Source: Oscillospiraceae bacterium (lineage in GTDB: Bacteria; Bacillota; Clostridia; Oscillospirales; Oscillospiraceae). From it: a DNA stretch of 14,703 nt. The stretch spans positions 1 through 14,703 of the forward strand of contig JAIRRO010000121.1 in NCBI GenBank assembly GCA_031255955.1. The letters run 5' to 3'. The notes below the pieces were generated by a model, which ran no database searches, was not told where the DNA came from, and was given only the letters and a program-made list of their open reading frames with translations. Made by a program: the position numbers and the translations under genes. Shown piece by piece: positions 1 through 6,979 of this stretch (the stretch's first letter is position 1; the number at the start of each line of letters is the position of its first letter).

Positions 1-44
1 CAGCTGATGTGCGTTCGCGCTTTACGGGGGCGCATGGTGGTTGA
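1..44 (+). CDS. 3' end of an upstream gene, probably the antitoxin partner
   Basis: A reading frame enters from the left edge (first complete codon at position 3) and ends at TGA 42-44. Its last 13 residues read ADVRSRFTGAHGG. The stop overlaps the preferred start of the following RelE/ParE toxin (ATG at 34) by 11 bases. A short overlap of this kind is the usual translational coupling between antitoxin and toxin. Too little is present to place the protein in an antitoxin family, and the toxin frame is also open to the edge, so this is an inference from context. Confidence 0.35.
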   Translation, partial: ADVRSRFTGAHGG

Positions 45-369
45 AATAAAATATTCACCCGCCGCCGCTGTTGATTTAGATGGAATATATGACCACATCG
101 CAAGCAATTTGAATAGTCCCGTTGCGGCATTGAACACGGTCAATAAGATTCAAACCGCTATTGACAGGCTGGTTGATTTTCCGCTTTTAGGGACATCGCT
201 TTCCACAATCGTCGAAACCGAAACAAATTATCGTTTTCTCGTGTCGGGGAATTATCTTGCGTTTTATCGCCCTGTTGGGGACACGGTGTTTATCGATCGT
301 ATACTCTACGGCAGGCGCGACTATCTTTCCATATTGTTCGGGGATTTACCTCTCGACGGGGTTGAATAA
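34..369 (+). CDS. RelE/ParE-family type II toxin
   Basis: This 111-residue protein has the size and pattern of RelE/ParE toxins. It starts IKYSPAAAVDLDGIYDHI, continues with a helix hairpin ending in RLVDFPLLGTSLS, then YRFLVSGNYLAFYRP, and closes with the strand and tail DRILYGRRDYLSILFGD. The YRxLxxxNYLxFYR and LYGRRDY patterns are typical of clostridial members. RelE members cleave mRNA on the ribosome and ParE members poison gyrase; sequence alone does not decide which applies. ATG 34 is preferred because family members begin at this point and a G-rich stretch (26-30) precedes it. An in-frame ATG at 7 would add nine residues unlike the family. The upstream frame that ends at 44 is the likely antitoxin. 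Confidence 0.85.
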   Translation: MVVEIKYSPAAAVDLDGIYDHIASNLNSPVAALNTVNKIQTAIDRLVDFPLLGTSLSTIVETETNYRFLVSGNYLAFYRPVGDTVFIDRILYGRRDYLSILFGDLPLDGVE

Positions 370-420
370 AATTTTTGCTTCACCGCACCCCGGCGCAAAC
401 CCCATTGCCACCACCGCAGG

Positions 421-582
421 GCGGCAGCGACACGCGGCGGACGACCGAGACGGTCGCCCCTACACAAACGGTGCGTTTTCGCAAACCGCCCCGCGGCGGA
501 CGCCGCACGCAGGGCATCTGCCAGCGGCGATTGCGCTGCCAAGCGCACAGGAGGCAACACCCCGCGCCGGGGACCCGTCCCC
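421..582. repeat. Mosaic of palindromic intergenic repeat modules, copy 1
   Basis: This lies in the 381-base gap between the toxin and parB, which otherwise holds no convincing gene. Modules seen: an imperfect palindrome GACGACCG-AGA-CGGTCGCC (440-458); a segment 462-490 that recurs almost unchanged at 2339-2369; a hairpin-forming segment 531-549 (TTGCGCTGCCAAGCGCACA) that recurs at 2369-2387; and a perfect palindrome GGGGAC-CC-GTCCCC (569-582). In this copy about 40 GC-rich bases separate the two shared segments. Small ORFs across the region are low-complexity readings of the repeats. The pattern suggests dispersed REP-like elements, but genome-wide copy number cannot be seen from here. Confidence 0.6.
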
Positions 583-686
583 AATATTCCGCGCGGTGAT
601 ACAGCCCGCGCGGTTTTTCGCCGCGCTTTTCCCGCAAAAACAATATTCGACGGCGCGTTTCCACAGAATACTGACAACATATAGTG

Positions 687-692
687 TATAAT
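687..692 (+). promoter_or_regulatory. Possible -10 element for parB
   Basis: A perfect TATAAT stands about 60 bases before the parB start, in an AT-rich patch. The nearest -35-like hexamer (CTGACA, 671-676) is only 10 bases away, and nothing good is found at 16-18 bases, so the promoter is uncertain. Confidence 0.3.
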
Positions 693-750
693 ACAGACAT
701 TAAAGCTATATGTAGTAATTGCGGAGCAAACGAGAGGCGGGATCAAATCT

Positions 751-1659
751 ATGCGGCTAATCAAAAAGCGCGGACTATATGAGGCGGGGCGAGTCGTTTA
801 CATCCCCGCGGGGAAGATCTCTGTGGGTCAGTGCGGCTCGCGCCGCGCGGGGGAGCCGGGCGCATTGCGCGAGCTGTCCGCCAGCATCGCCAAGTACGGA
901 ATTTTGCAACCGCTCACCGTGCGGCGACTGGGCGGTAACGAAGGCTTTGAGCTTGTGACGGGTGAGCGCCGTCTGCGCGCCGCCAAGCTTGCCGGGCTGC
1001 GCGAGGTACCCTGCATCGTGCTTGATGTGGGTGAGGAAGCCTCGGCGGCAATCGTGCTTGTCGAAAACCTTCAGCGGCGCGACCTGGATTTTATAGAGGA
1101 AGCGCGCGCGCTCGACCGCCTCCGCGAGCTTTACGGATATTCGCAGGAGGAAATAGCGCGGCTTGTCGGACGCAGTCAACCCGCCGTGGCGAACAAGCTG
1201 CGGCTATTGAAACTCCCGACGGAGCTGCTTCTTGCCGTGCGGGACTCCGGACTGACAGAGCGGCACGCGCGGGCGCTGCTGCGGCTGCCGACAGAGCGTG
1301 AGATGGCAACGGCGCTCGGTCGGATGATAGCGGACGATATGACCGTAGCCGAAGCCGAGGAATATATAGATAGCGCGCTGACACGCGACGATAGCGAGCC
1401 CGAAATCAAAACGGGTACCGACGCCGATGACAGCGCCGACACCGCGCCGCTGAATGAACCCACAGCCCGCCCCGCGGTGACGGGAGCGAAGCCGGTGATT
1501 GTCGTCCGCGACTACAGATTTTTCTTAAATTCCGTGGAGCGCGGCGCGGAAACGATGCGCCGCAACGGCGTCCCCGTGCGCCTTGAGCAGCGGGAGGACG
1601 AGAGCGAGCTGATATTGACCATCGTTATCGGCAAAAAACGGCAGGGCGTTGTATGGTGA
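751..1659 (+). CDS. ParB/Noc-family chromosome-binding protein
   Basis: This 302-residue protein has the ParB layout. The N-terminal nuclease-like/CTP-binding domain carries GERRLRAAKLAGL (71-83) and ENLQRRDLDFIEEARA (105-120). A helix-turn-helix follows (about 130-155; SQPAVANKLRLLKLP at 142-156), then the TERHARALLRLP region (169-180). After an acidic linker (about 212-245) comes a C-terminal segment (248-296) that probably serves dimerisation. The family binds palindromic sites as a CTP-gated clamp and acts in chromosome segregation or nucleoid occlusion. The ANKLRLLKL wording resembles B. subtilis Noc more than Spo0J. No parA/soj is adjacent, and I see no parS-like (TGTTTCACGTGAAACA) or Noc-like palindrome in the window. 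A purine-rich ribosome site (732-740) supports ATG 751. Confidence 0.9.
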   Translation: MRLIKKRGLYEAGRVVYIPAGKISVGQCGSRRAGEPGALRELSASIAKYGILQPLTVRRLGGNEGFELVTGERRLRAAKLAGLREVPCIVLDVGEEASAAIVLVENLQRRDLDFIEEARALDRLRELYGYSQEEIARLVGRSQPAVANKLRLLKLPTELLLAVRDSGLTERHARALLRLPTEREMATALGRMIADDMTVAEAEEYIDSALTRDDSEPEIKTGTDADDSADTAPLNEPTARPAVTGAKPVIVVRDYRFFLNSVERGAETMRRNGVPVRLEQREDESELILTIVIGKKRQGVVW

Positions 1660-1669
1660 GGCGCGGCGC

Positions 1670-1698
1670 TTGACGGCGGCGCTGTGCGGTGATATAGT
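1670..1698 (+). promoter_or_regulatory. Sigma-A-type promoter for the DUF4364 gene
   Basis: TTGACG (1670-1675) and TATAGT (1693-1698) are separated by exactly 17 bases, just after the parB stop. The ribosome site AAGGGAGGG (1715-1723) and ATG 1731 follow. The gene therefore probably has its own promoter and does not rely only on parB read-through. Confidence 0.65.
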
Positions 1699-1730
1699 AA
1701 AATCGCAAAACTGCAAGGGAGGGATACGTC

Positions 1731-2255
1731 ATGCCGGAGCCGACGCGCGGCGACGCGGAGCTTAAAATTTTGATACTGTTCGCGCTGCGAAAGCTGGCTC
1801 TCCCCGCGCCGATAGAAACCGTGGCGGAGTTGGCTATGCGCGCCCCGGGCTTTATGACGTTCACATATTTCGACGTGACCACCTGCGTCGATTCGCTTGT
1901 AAAAACAGGACATCTCGCGCAAAACAGCGGGGAGTACACCATCACGGAAAAGGGCGTGCGCGTTGGCGAGGAAACGGAAAGCGACGTGCCGTTTTCGGTC
2001 CGCCGCCACACAGAGCAAGCCGCGATAGAGCTGCGGCAACGCGCGGAGCGCGCCCGCCTGATTAAAACCTCGCGCACGATACGCCGCCGGGGCGGCTACA
2101 CCGTGGAGCTTACCATCTCTGACGGAAAGGACGAGGCGCTTCACCTTCGCCTCCCGGCAGCGGACGAGCAACACGCCGAAAAAACCGAACGCGCCCTCGC
2201 CGCCCGCGCCGAGGATGTGTTTGCCGCGGTGATGAAAACGCTTTTTATTTCATAG
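1731..2255 (+). CDS. DUF4364 family protein, winged-helix-like
   Basis: This 174-residue protein matches my recollection of the DUF4364 family, which is widespread in Clostridia and has no firm function. The N-terminal half looks like a winged helix: AELKILILFALRKLALPAPIE, then FTYFDVTTCVDSLVKTGHL as the likely recognition region, then an EYTITEKGVRVGEE wing. The C-terminal half is charged and ends in an RRGGYTVELTISDGKDEALHLRL strand pair and a final helix. There is no signal peptide or membrane segment. The start is set by a strong ribosome site 7 bases upstream and a 17-spaced promoter. DNA binding is inferred from fold resemblance only. The family call rests on pattern memory, not on a search. 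Confidence 0.75.
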   Translation: MPEPTRGDAELKILILFALRKLALPAPIETVAELAMRAPGFMTFTYFDVTTCVDSLVKTGHLAQNSGEYTITEKGVRVGEETESDVPFSVRRHTEQAAIELRQRAERARLIKTSRTIRRRGGYTVELTISDGKDEALHLRLPAADEQHAEKTERALAARAEDVFAAVMKTLFIS

Positions 2256-2258
2256 TAT

Positions 2259-2387
2259 GGGCGACCGTCCTCGGTCGCCCGCCGCGTGTTGCGTCCCACG
2301 TTTCGTAGGGGCGCGCATTGCGCGTCCGTTGTGTTAGCACACAAACGTTGCGTTTTCGCCAAACCACCCTGCGCTGCAAAGCGCACA
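2259..2387. repeat. Mosaic of palindromic intergenic repeat modules, copy 2
   Basis: This sits directly after the DUF4364 stop. It opens with a perfect 9-bp inverted repeat GGGCGACCG-TCCT-CGGTCGCCC (2259-2280). A GTAGGGGCG...GTCCG unit follows (2305-2328), a module also found in copy 1 on the opposite strand (438-463). Then come the ACACAAACG... segment (2339-2369) and the hairpin GCGCT-GCAA-AGCGC (2371-2384), both shared in direct orientation with copy 1. The first hairpin could slow transcription leaving DUF4364, but no T-run follows it, so I do not call a terminator. Confidence 0.6.
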
Positions 2388-2395
2388 AAAAACAG

Positions 2396-2424
2396 TCGAT
2401 TTTCGTCGCGATATGTGGTAAAAT
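2396..2424 (+). promoter_or_regulatory. Putative extended -10 promoter for the ABC transporter
   Basis: TGG-TAAAAT (2416-2424) is an extended -10. A weak -35 candidate, TCGATT (2396-2401), lies 17 bases upstream. The ribosome site AAAGGAG (2442-2448) precedes ATG 2456. Confidence 0.45.
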
Positions 2425-2455
2425 AACACCATCAACAACACAAAGGAGAATCGCA

Positions 2456-4240
2456 ATGAAAAATCTAAAACGCACGATGTCAAATTTCCTGTTCCTGTTG
2501 AAGCCGCAATGGAAATACGGCAAGCTTCTCTTCCTGCTGAGGCTGTTCCCCGTGGTGATACTGGCGCCTATTCAAACGCTGCTTTCCATCAACATGCCGC
2601 GCGTCGTCGTTGACGCCATCACGGAAAAACAAGCCCCGGCGGAGCTGATGACTACACTGGCGATCTATCTCTCGGCGATATTTCTGATTTCCGTCATCCA
2701 AAACGTGCTTACTTATGAACTTCAACAACTGAAAAGCACCGAGTTGCAGCTAAAAATGGGGCTTGAGCTGCAGCGACAGGCGTTGAAAATCGATTATAAA
2801 TACTTTGACGACCCCAATTTTTTTAATACATACGCATACGCGACGCAGCAATATGCCGTGAGTTCTATGATGGCGCTGCAGCACCTTGAGCAGCTGGCTC
2901 GCGTGTGTTCGACGTTTGCGGTGACCTTTGCGTATGTTATCCTCCTCGGACCCTGGCTTGTCCTTATCGCAGCCATCCCGATCGTGCTGAAAATTCCAAT
3001 AGATCTTTGGGATAATAAATTCAGCCACGAATACAACACGGAAATGATATCCCATGTGAGAAAAATGGGTGCATCCAACGTCATTTCGTCGCGCGACGCG
3101 GCTGCCGACCTCAGAAGCACGCGCCTGTTCAGCTTTCTGCAGTCGCGTCACAACAGCTTTATGCAAGCATATATGAAGCTGCTAAAGCGATTTTACCGGA
3201 AGCAGTCAGGAACAAATGTGCTAAGGAATATTATCACAAACGCCTCAAATTTTGCCTTAATGGCATATCTCGCGATCGGCGTTATAAACGGGAGCATCGG
3301 CGGCGGGGACGTGGGTGTTTATGTCAGTCTATTAACCGCCTCGCAGCAGTTGTCCTCTTCAATCAGCTTGGTTACCAATGTGTTTACCAACACGGACAAT
3401 ATGATACGCGACGCTGAAAAAATCCGCGAGTTTTTTGAGTGGGAATCTGTCATAGAGCCGCAGGTCGGCGGCGAGACGCCCGCCGACACGCCCTTTGCGC
3501 TGGAGCTGCAAAACGCTTCGTTCAAGTATCCCAATTCCACATTCTCGCTGAAAAACCTGACGCTGGGTATCCGTCCCGGCGCGAAAATCGCCATCGTCGG
3601 GGAGAACGGAGCGGGCAAAAGCACGCTCGCGAAGCTGCTTTTGCGCCTGTATGACGTGGATTCCGGCGAAATTCTGGTTGACGGCAGGTCTATTCGGGAG
3701 TATGATGTACCGCAGCTGCGCAGTCATATCGGCGTGGCGTTTCAGACAACAAAGCTGTATCCCCTGACGCTTTCAGAAAATTTGCGGCTGTACGCCGACG
3801 CGGACGTCGAAACGCTGCTGGACAATTTGAAAAAGGTTCGTCTGGACGGCGTGCTGGAGAAAAACGACGCGACGCTCGACACTGAGCTGACAAAGGAATT
3901 CACAGAGGAGGGCATTATGCTCTCCGGCGGCGAAACGCAAAAGCTGGGGCTGGCAAGGCTGTTGACAAAGCAGTTCAGCCTGGTTCTGCTTGACGAGCCG
4001 TCTTCGGCGCTGGACCCCTTGGCGGAGTATGAGTTGGCGCGGCTGCTGTTTAACCGCGACAATCCGGCGACGACGATAATGATAGCCCACCGCTTATCAG
4101 CCGTGCGCGATGCGGACGTGATTTATCTGATGTCGGACGGCGAGATTACGGAAAGCGGCACACACGCAGAGCTTATGCAGCTGAGCGGCAAATATCACGA
4201 GATGTTCACCAAGCAAGCGGAGAATTACGTCAAGGAATGA
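2456..4240 (+). CDS. ABC exporter with fused membrane and ATPase domains
   Basis: This 594-residue half-transporter has a membrane domain (about 1-320) with hydrophobic segments near 22-45, 65-85, 150-180 and 262-280. A complete ATPase domain follows: Walker A GENGAGKST (382-390), Q-loop Q430, signature LSGGE (489-493), Walker B LVLLDEP (509-515) with catalytic E514, D-loop SALD (517-520) and switch H545. It should work as a dimer that exports a lipid, drug or peptide; the substrate cannot be read from the sequence. There is no C39 peptidase domain. ATG 2456 is chosen because AAAGGAG precedes it; the frame stays open 46 codons further up, through repeat DNA, with no ribosome site. htpG follows 46 bases later and may be co-transcribed. 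Confidence 0.88.
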   Translation: MKNLKRTMSNFLFLLKPQWKYGKLLFLLRLFPVVILAPIQTLLSINMPRVVVDAITEKQAPAELMTTLAIYLSAIFLISVIQNVLTYELQQLKSTELQLKMGLELQRQALKIDYKYFDDPNFFNTYAYATQQYAVSSMMALQHLEQLARVCSTFAVTFAYVILLGPWLVLIAAIPIVLKIPIDLWDNKFSHEYNTEMISHVRKMGASNVISSRDAAADLRSTRLFSFLQSRHNSFMQAYMKLLKRFYRKQSGTNVLRNIITNASNFALMAYLAIGVINGSIGGGDVGVYVSLLTASQQLSSSISLVTNVFTNTDNMIRDAEKIREFFEWESVIEPQVGGETPADTPFALELQNASFKYPNSTFSLKNLTLGIRPGAKIAIVGENGAGKSTLAKLLLRLYDVDSGEILVDGRSIREYDVPQLRSHIGVAFQTTKLYPLTLSENLRLYADADVETLLDNLKKVRLDGVLEKNDATLDTELTKEFTEEGIMLSGGETQKLGLARLLTKQFSLVLLDEPSSALDPLAEYELARLLFNRDNPATTIMIAHRLSAVRDADVIYLMSDGEITESGTHAELMQLSGKYHEMFTKQAENYVKE

Positions 4241-4286
4241 CACAATCGAAAAACAACTCAAAAAACAAAGGAGGACCCCCCGCACA

Positions 4287-6245
4287 ATGGCAAAACGGCA
4301 ATTCAAATCGGAATCAAAACGCATACTCGACCTTATGATCGGCTCGATCTACACCCACCGCGAAATTTTTCTGCGCGAGCTTATCTCCAACGCGTCCGAC
4401 GCTATTGACAAGCTGTGCTATATCGCGCTGACGGACGACAAGCTGGGACTCACGCGTGAGGATTTTAAGATTGAAATCACGAGAGACCCCGAGGCGCGCA
4501 CGCTCACCGTGTCGGATAACGGCGTGGGTATGACGGCGGAGGATCTGGAGAGCAACCTCGGCGTTATCGCGCGCAGCGGCTCGCTGAAATTCAAGAACCA
4601 GCTGAGCGCCGACGGCGCGCAGGACAAGGCAAGCTCGGGAATTGATATAATCGGGCAGTTTGGCGTCGGGTTTTATTCGGCGTTTATGGTAGCAAAAAAG
4701 GTGACGGTTATATCGCGCGCTTACGGCTCGGACTCCGCGAATATGTGGGAATCCTCCGGCTCGGACGGATATGTCATCTCCCCGGCGGAGCGCGCCGCGT
4801 TCGGCACGGACGTCATAATGCAATTAAAGGACGACGCGGAGGACGACGGCTATTCGGAGTTTTTAGAGGAACACACGCTGTATTCGCTGATAAAAAAATA
4901 CTCCGATTACATTCGCTGGCCGATAATAATGGACGTCACGCGCTCGCGCCGCGTGGAGGCAGACCCCCAAGAATCGGGTAAATCCGATAAACCGGAGAGC
5001 AAAAGCAAGTGGGAGAGCTACACCGAGCGCGAAACGGTGAATTCGCGCATTCCCATCTGGCAACGCCCGAAAAGCGAGGCGACAGACGAGGATTGCAACG
5101 AGTTTTTCAAGGAGCAGTTTGACGCGGAGGAGGACCCCGCCGCCGTGATTCGCGTTGCGGCTGAGGGCGCGGCTGTCAGCTATAAGGCGATGCTGTTTGT
5201 CCCGTCGGCGGCGCCGTATGATTATTTTACGCGGGAATATGAGCCGGGCTTGCGTCTGTACGCCTCCGGGGTTTTGATAATGGAAAAATGCGCGTCGCTG
5301 CTGCCGGAATATTTCCGCTTTGTCCGCGGCGTCGTGGATTCCGCGGATTTATCGCTTAATATCTCGCGCGAGACGCTTCAGCACGACAGACAGCTGAAAA
5401 CCATCGCCGCTAACCTTGAAAAAAAGGTGCGCGCGGAGCTGGAGCGGCTGCTGGAAAACGACCGCGCGGGCTACGCAAAATTCTATGAAGCATTCGGGCT
5501 GCAGCTAAAATACGGACTGCTGTCCGATTACGGCGCGCACGCCGAAAAGCTGCGCGGACTGCTGCTGTTTTATTCCGCGCGGGAGGCGGGGCTTATCACG
5601 CTGGCGGAGTATGTAAAAAATATGCCGGAGGAGCAGAAATTTATCTATTACGCCTGCGGCTCCGGGATAGCGGCGCTCGATAAGCTGCCGCAGGCGGAGC
5701 CGCTGCGAGAGCGCGGATATGACGTTCTTTATCTGACGGACGACATTGACGACTTCGCGGCGCGCGCACTCGGCGAATATGAGGGCAGGCAGCTGCGCAG
5801 CGTGACGGGCGACGACCTTGGCATTGCGGACGAGGCAGAGCGCCGCGAGCTGGAGAAAACGGAGCAGGAAAGCCGCGAATTATTGGATTTCGTAAAGGAA
5901 TCGCTGGACGGAAAAATCAGCGAGGCGCGCCTATCCGCCACGCTTGTCTCCGCGCCGGTGTGCCTGACGGCGAAGGGCGGCGTCACGCTGGAAATGGAGC
6001 GGTATTTCAATACGCTTAAATCGGTTTCGCCCGCAGCCTCCCCCGCGCCCGTGCGCGCGGAGCGCGTTTTAGAACTTAACGCCTCGCACAGGCTCTTTGA
6101 GCTATTGAAAAACGCATATGAATCTGACCGCGAGCGGGCGGCGAAATACGCCGAGCTGCTGTACGGACAGGCGCTGTTGACAGCCGGGCTGGAGCTGGAC
6201 GACGCGGCGCGGTTTTGCGGGATAATCTCTGAGCTGACGGCGTGA
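4287..6245 (+). CDS. htpG: Molecular chaperone HtpG (bacterial Hsp90)
   Basis: At 652 residues this is slightly longer than E. coli or B. subtilis HtpG (about 625). The N-terminal ATPase domain shows the GHKL/Bergerat motifs: ELISNASDAIDK (31-42), DNGVGM (77-82), IARSGSLKF (95-103) and GQFGVGFYSAFMVA (123-136). The middle domain holds YFRFVRGVVDSADLSLNISRE and the LQ(H/N)xRQLK-type segment with its conserved arginine. A C-terminal dimerisation domain ends in LLYGQALLTAGLELDD, as is usual for HtpG. It is a cytosolic ATP-dependent chaperone that remodels client proteins. The ribosome site AAAGGAGG (4267-4274) sets ATG 4287. I see no CIRCE element upstream. A charged loop near 225-250 is one place where the extra length may lie. 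Confidence 0.97.
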   Translation: MAKRQFKSESKRILDLMIGSIYTHREIFLRELISNASDAIDKLCYIALTDDKLGLTREDFKIEITRDPEARTLTVSDNGVGMTAEDLESNLGVIARSGSLKFKNQLSADGAQDKASSGIDIIGQFGVGFYSAFMVAKKVTVISRAYGSDSANMWESSGSDGYVISPAERAAFGTDVIMQLKDDAEDDGYSEFLEEHTLYSLIKKYSDYIRWPIIMDVTRSRRVEADPQESGKSDKPESKSKWESYTERETVNSRIPIWQRPKSEATDEDCNEFFKEQFDAEEDPAAVIRVAAEGAAVSYKAMLFVPSAAPYDYFTREYEPGLRLYASGVLIMEKCASLLPEYFRFVRGVVDSADLSLNISRETLQHDRQLKTIAANLEKKVRAELERLLENDRAGYAKFYEAFGLQLKYGLLSDYGAHAEKLRGLLLFYSAREAGLITLAEYVKNMPEEQKFIYYACGSGIAALDKLPQAEPLRERGYDVLYLTDDIDDFAARALGEYEGRQLRSVTGDDLGIADEAERRELEKTEQESRELLDFVKESLDGKISEARLSATLVSAPVCLTAKGGVTLEMERYFNTLKSVSPAASPAPVRAERVLELNASHRLFELLKNAYESDRERAAKYAELLYGQALLTAGLELDDAARFCGIISELTA

Positions 6246-6308
6246 TAAATTCAAGAAAAATTTAAAAGCGTAAAACTAAGAGCGCAAAAACGAAAGGAAC
6301 GATTGCGA

Positions 6309-6965
6309 ATGTTGATTAAAACGCTTGTCGTCGGACAGCTTGAAACGAACTGCTACGTCGTGACGGACGAGGCTACGTTAGAGTGTGTCATCATCGACCC
6401 CGGCGCGGAGTCAAACACCATTTTGGCGTATATCGAGGGCAATAATTTAATCCCGCGCGCCGTGTTTATCACCCACGGGCATTTTGACCACACGATGGCT
6501 CTGCCGGATGTTTTAGAGCAGACGGACGGGCTGCCCGTATATGTCCACGCGCGCGAGATGGAGGTGGACGACCGCTCCGCCGCGCGTCTGCGCACAGCGC
6601 CCGATCTGCGGTTTTATGCGGAGGGCGATGAGATAGAAATCGGCGCGCTGCGCTTCCGCGTGCTTGAAACGCCGGGGCATACGCTCGGCAGCGTCGTGCT
6701 TTTGGCGGGCGATGCTAAATCCGCCCACGACCCCGCCGCCGATAACGCGCTGTTCACCGGCGACACGCTGTTCCGGGGTTCCTGCGGCAGAACGGATCTC
6801 GGCGGGGATATGGAGCTGATGCAGCAGTCCCTGCGCCGTCTGTCGGCGCTCCCCGGCGATTATGAGGTATATCCCGGTCACGCGGAGACAACGACGCTGG
6901 ATAACGAGCGGCGGTTTAATTACTATGTCCTGCACGCCAATTCCGAGTTCCCCGATCAGGCTTGA
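6309..6965 (+). CDS. MBL-fold metallohydrolase, glyoxalase II-like
   Basis: This 218-residue cytosolic enzyme carries every metal ligand of a dinuclear metallo-beta-lactamase fold: THGHFDHT (55-62, the HxHxDH motif), H124 in TPGHTLGS, D152 in FTGDTLF and H191 in YPGHAETT. Length and motif spacing fit the YcbL/YqgX type of short hydroxyacylglutathione-hydrolase-like proteins, which lack the C-terminal substrate domain of true glyoxalase II. The substrate is unknown, probably a thioester. ATG 6309 is preferred to TTG 6303 because the GAAAGGA site (6292-6298) is correctly spaced only for the ATG. In many Clostridia this gene sits next to hemZ; here the radical SAM cassette lies between them. It converges with the maturase, with 14 bases between the stops. 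Confidence 0.9.
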   Translation: MLIKTLVVGQLETNCYVVTDEATLECVIIDPGAESNTILAYIEGNNLIPRAVFITHGHFDHTMALPDVLEQTDGLPVYVHAREMEVDDRSAARLRTAPDLRFYAEGDEIEIGALRFRVLETPGHTLGSVVLLAGDAKSAHDPAADNALFTGDTLFRGSCGRTDLGGDMELMQQSLRRLSALPGDYEVYPGHAETTTLDNERRFNYYVLHANSEFPDQA

Positions 6966-6979
6966 GCTTTACGTGGGTC

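Noticed and set aside
421..582. Repeats considered as a CRISPR array
   Set aside because: The units are palindromic modules of different sizes without regular spacers, and there are no cas genes.
257..764. Overlapping ORFs on both strands in the 370-750 gap
   Set aside because: Their residues are low-complexity readings of GC-rich palindromic repeats, with no ribosome sites and no family resemblance.
2259..2280. Perfect GGGCGACCG hairpin after DUF4364 considered as an intrinsic terminator
   Set aside because: No T-run follows on either side, and the same module appears in copy 1 away from a gene end, so it is better explained as a repeat.
2456..4240. ABC exporter considered as the transporter of the cysteine-rich peptide
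   Set aside because: It lies about 3 kb away on the other strand, in front of htpG, and has no C39 peptidase domain. Nothing links it to the cassette.
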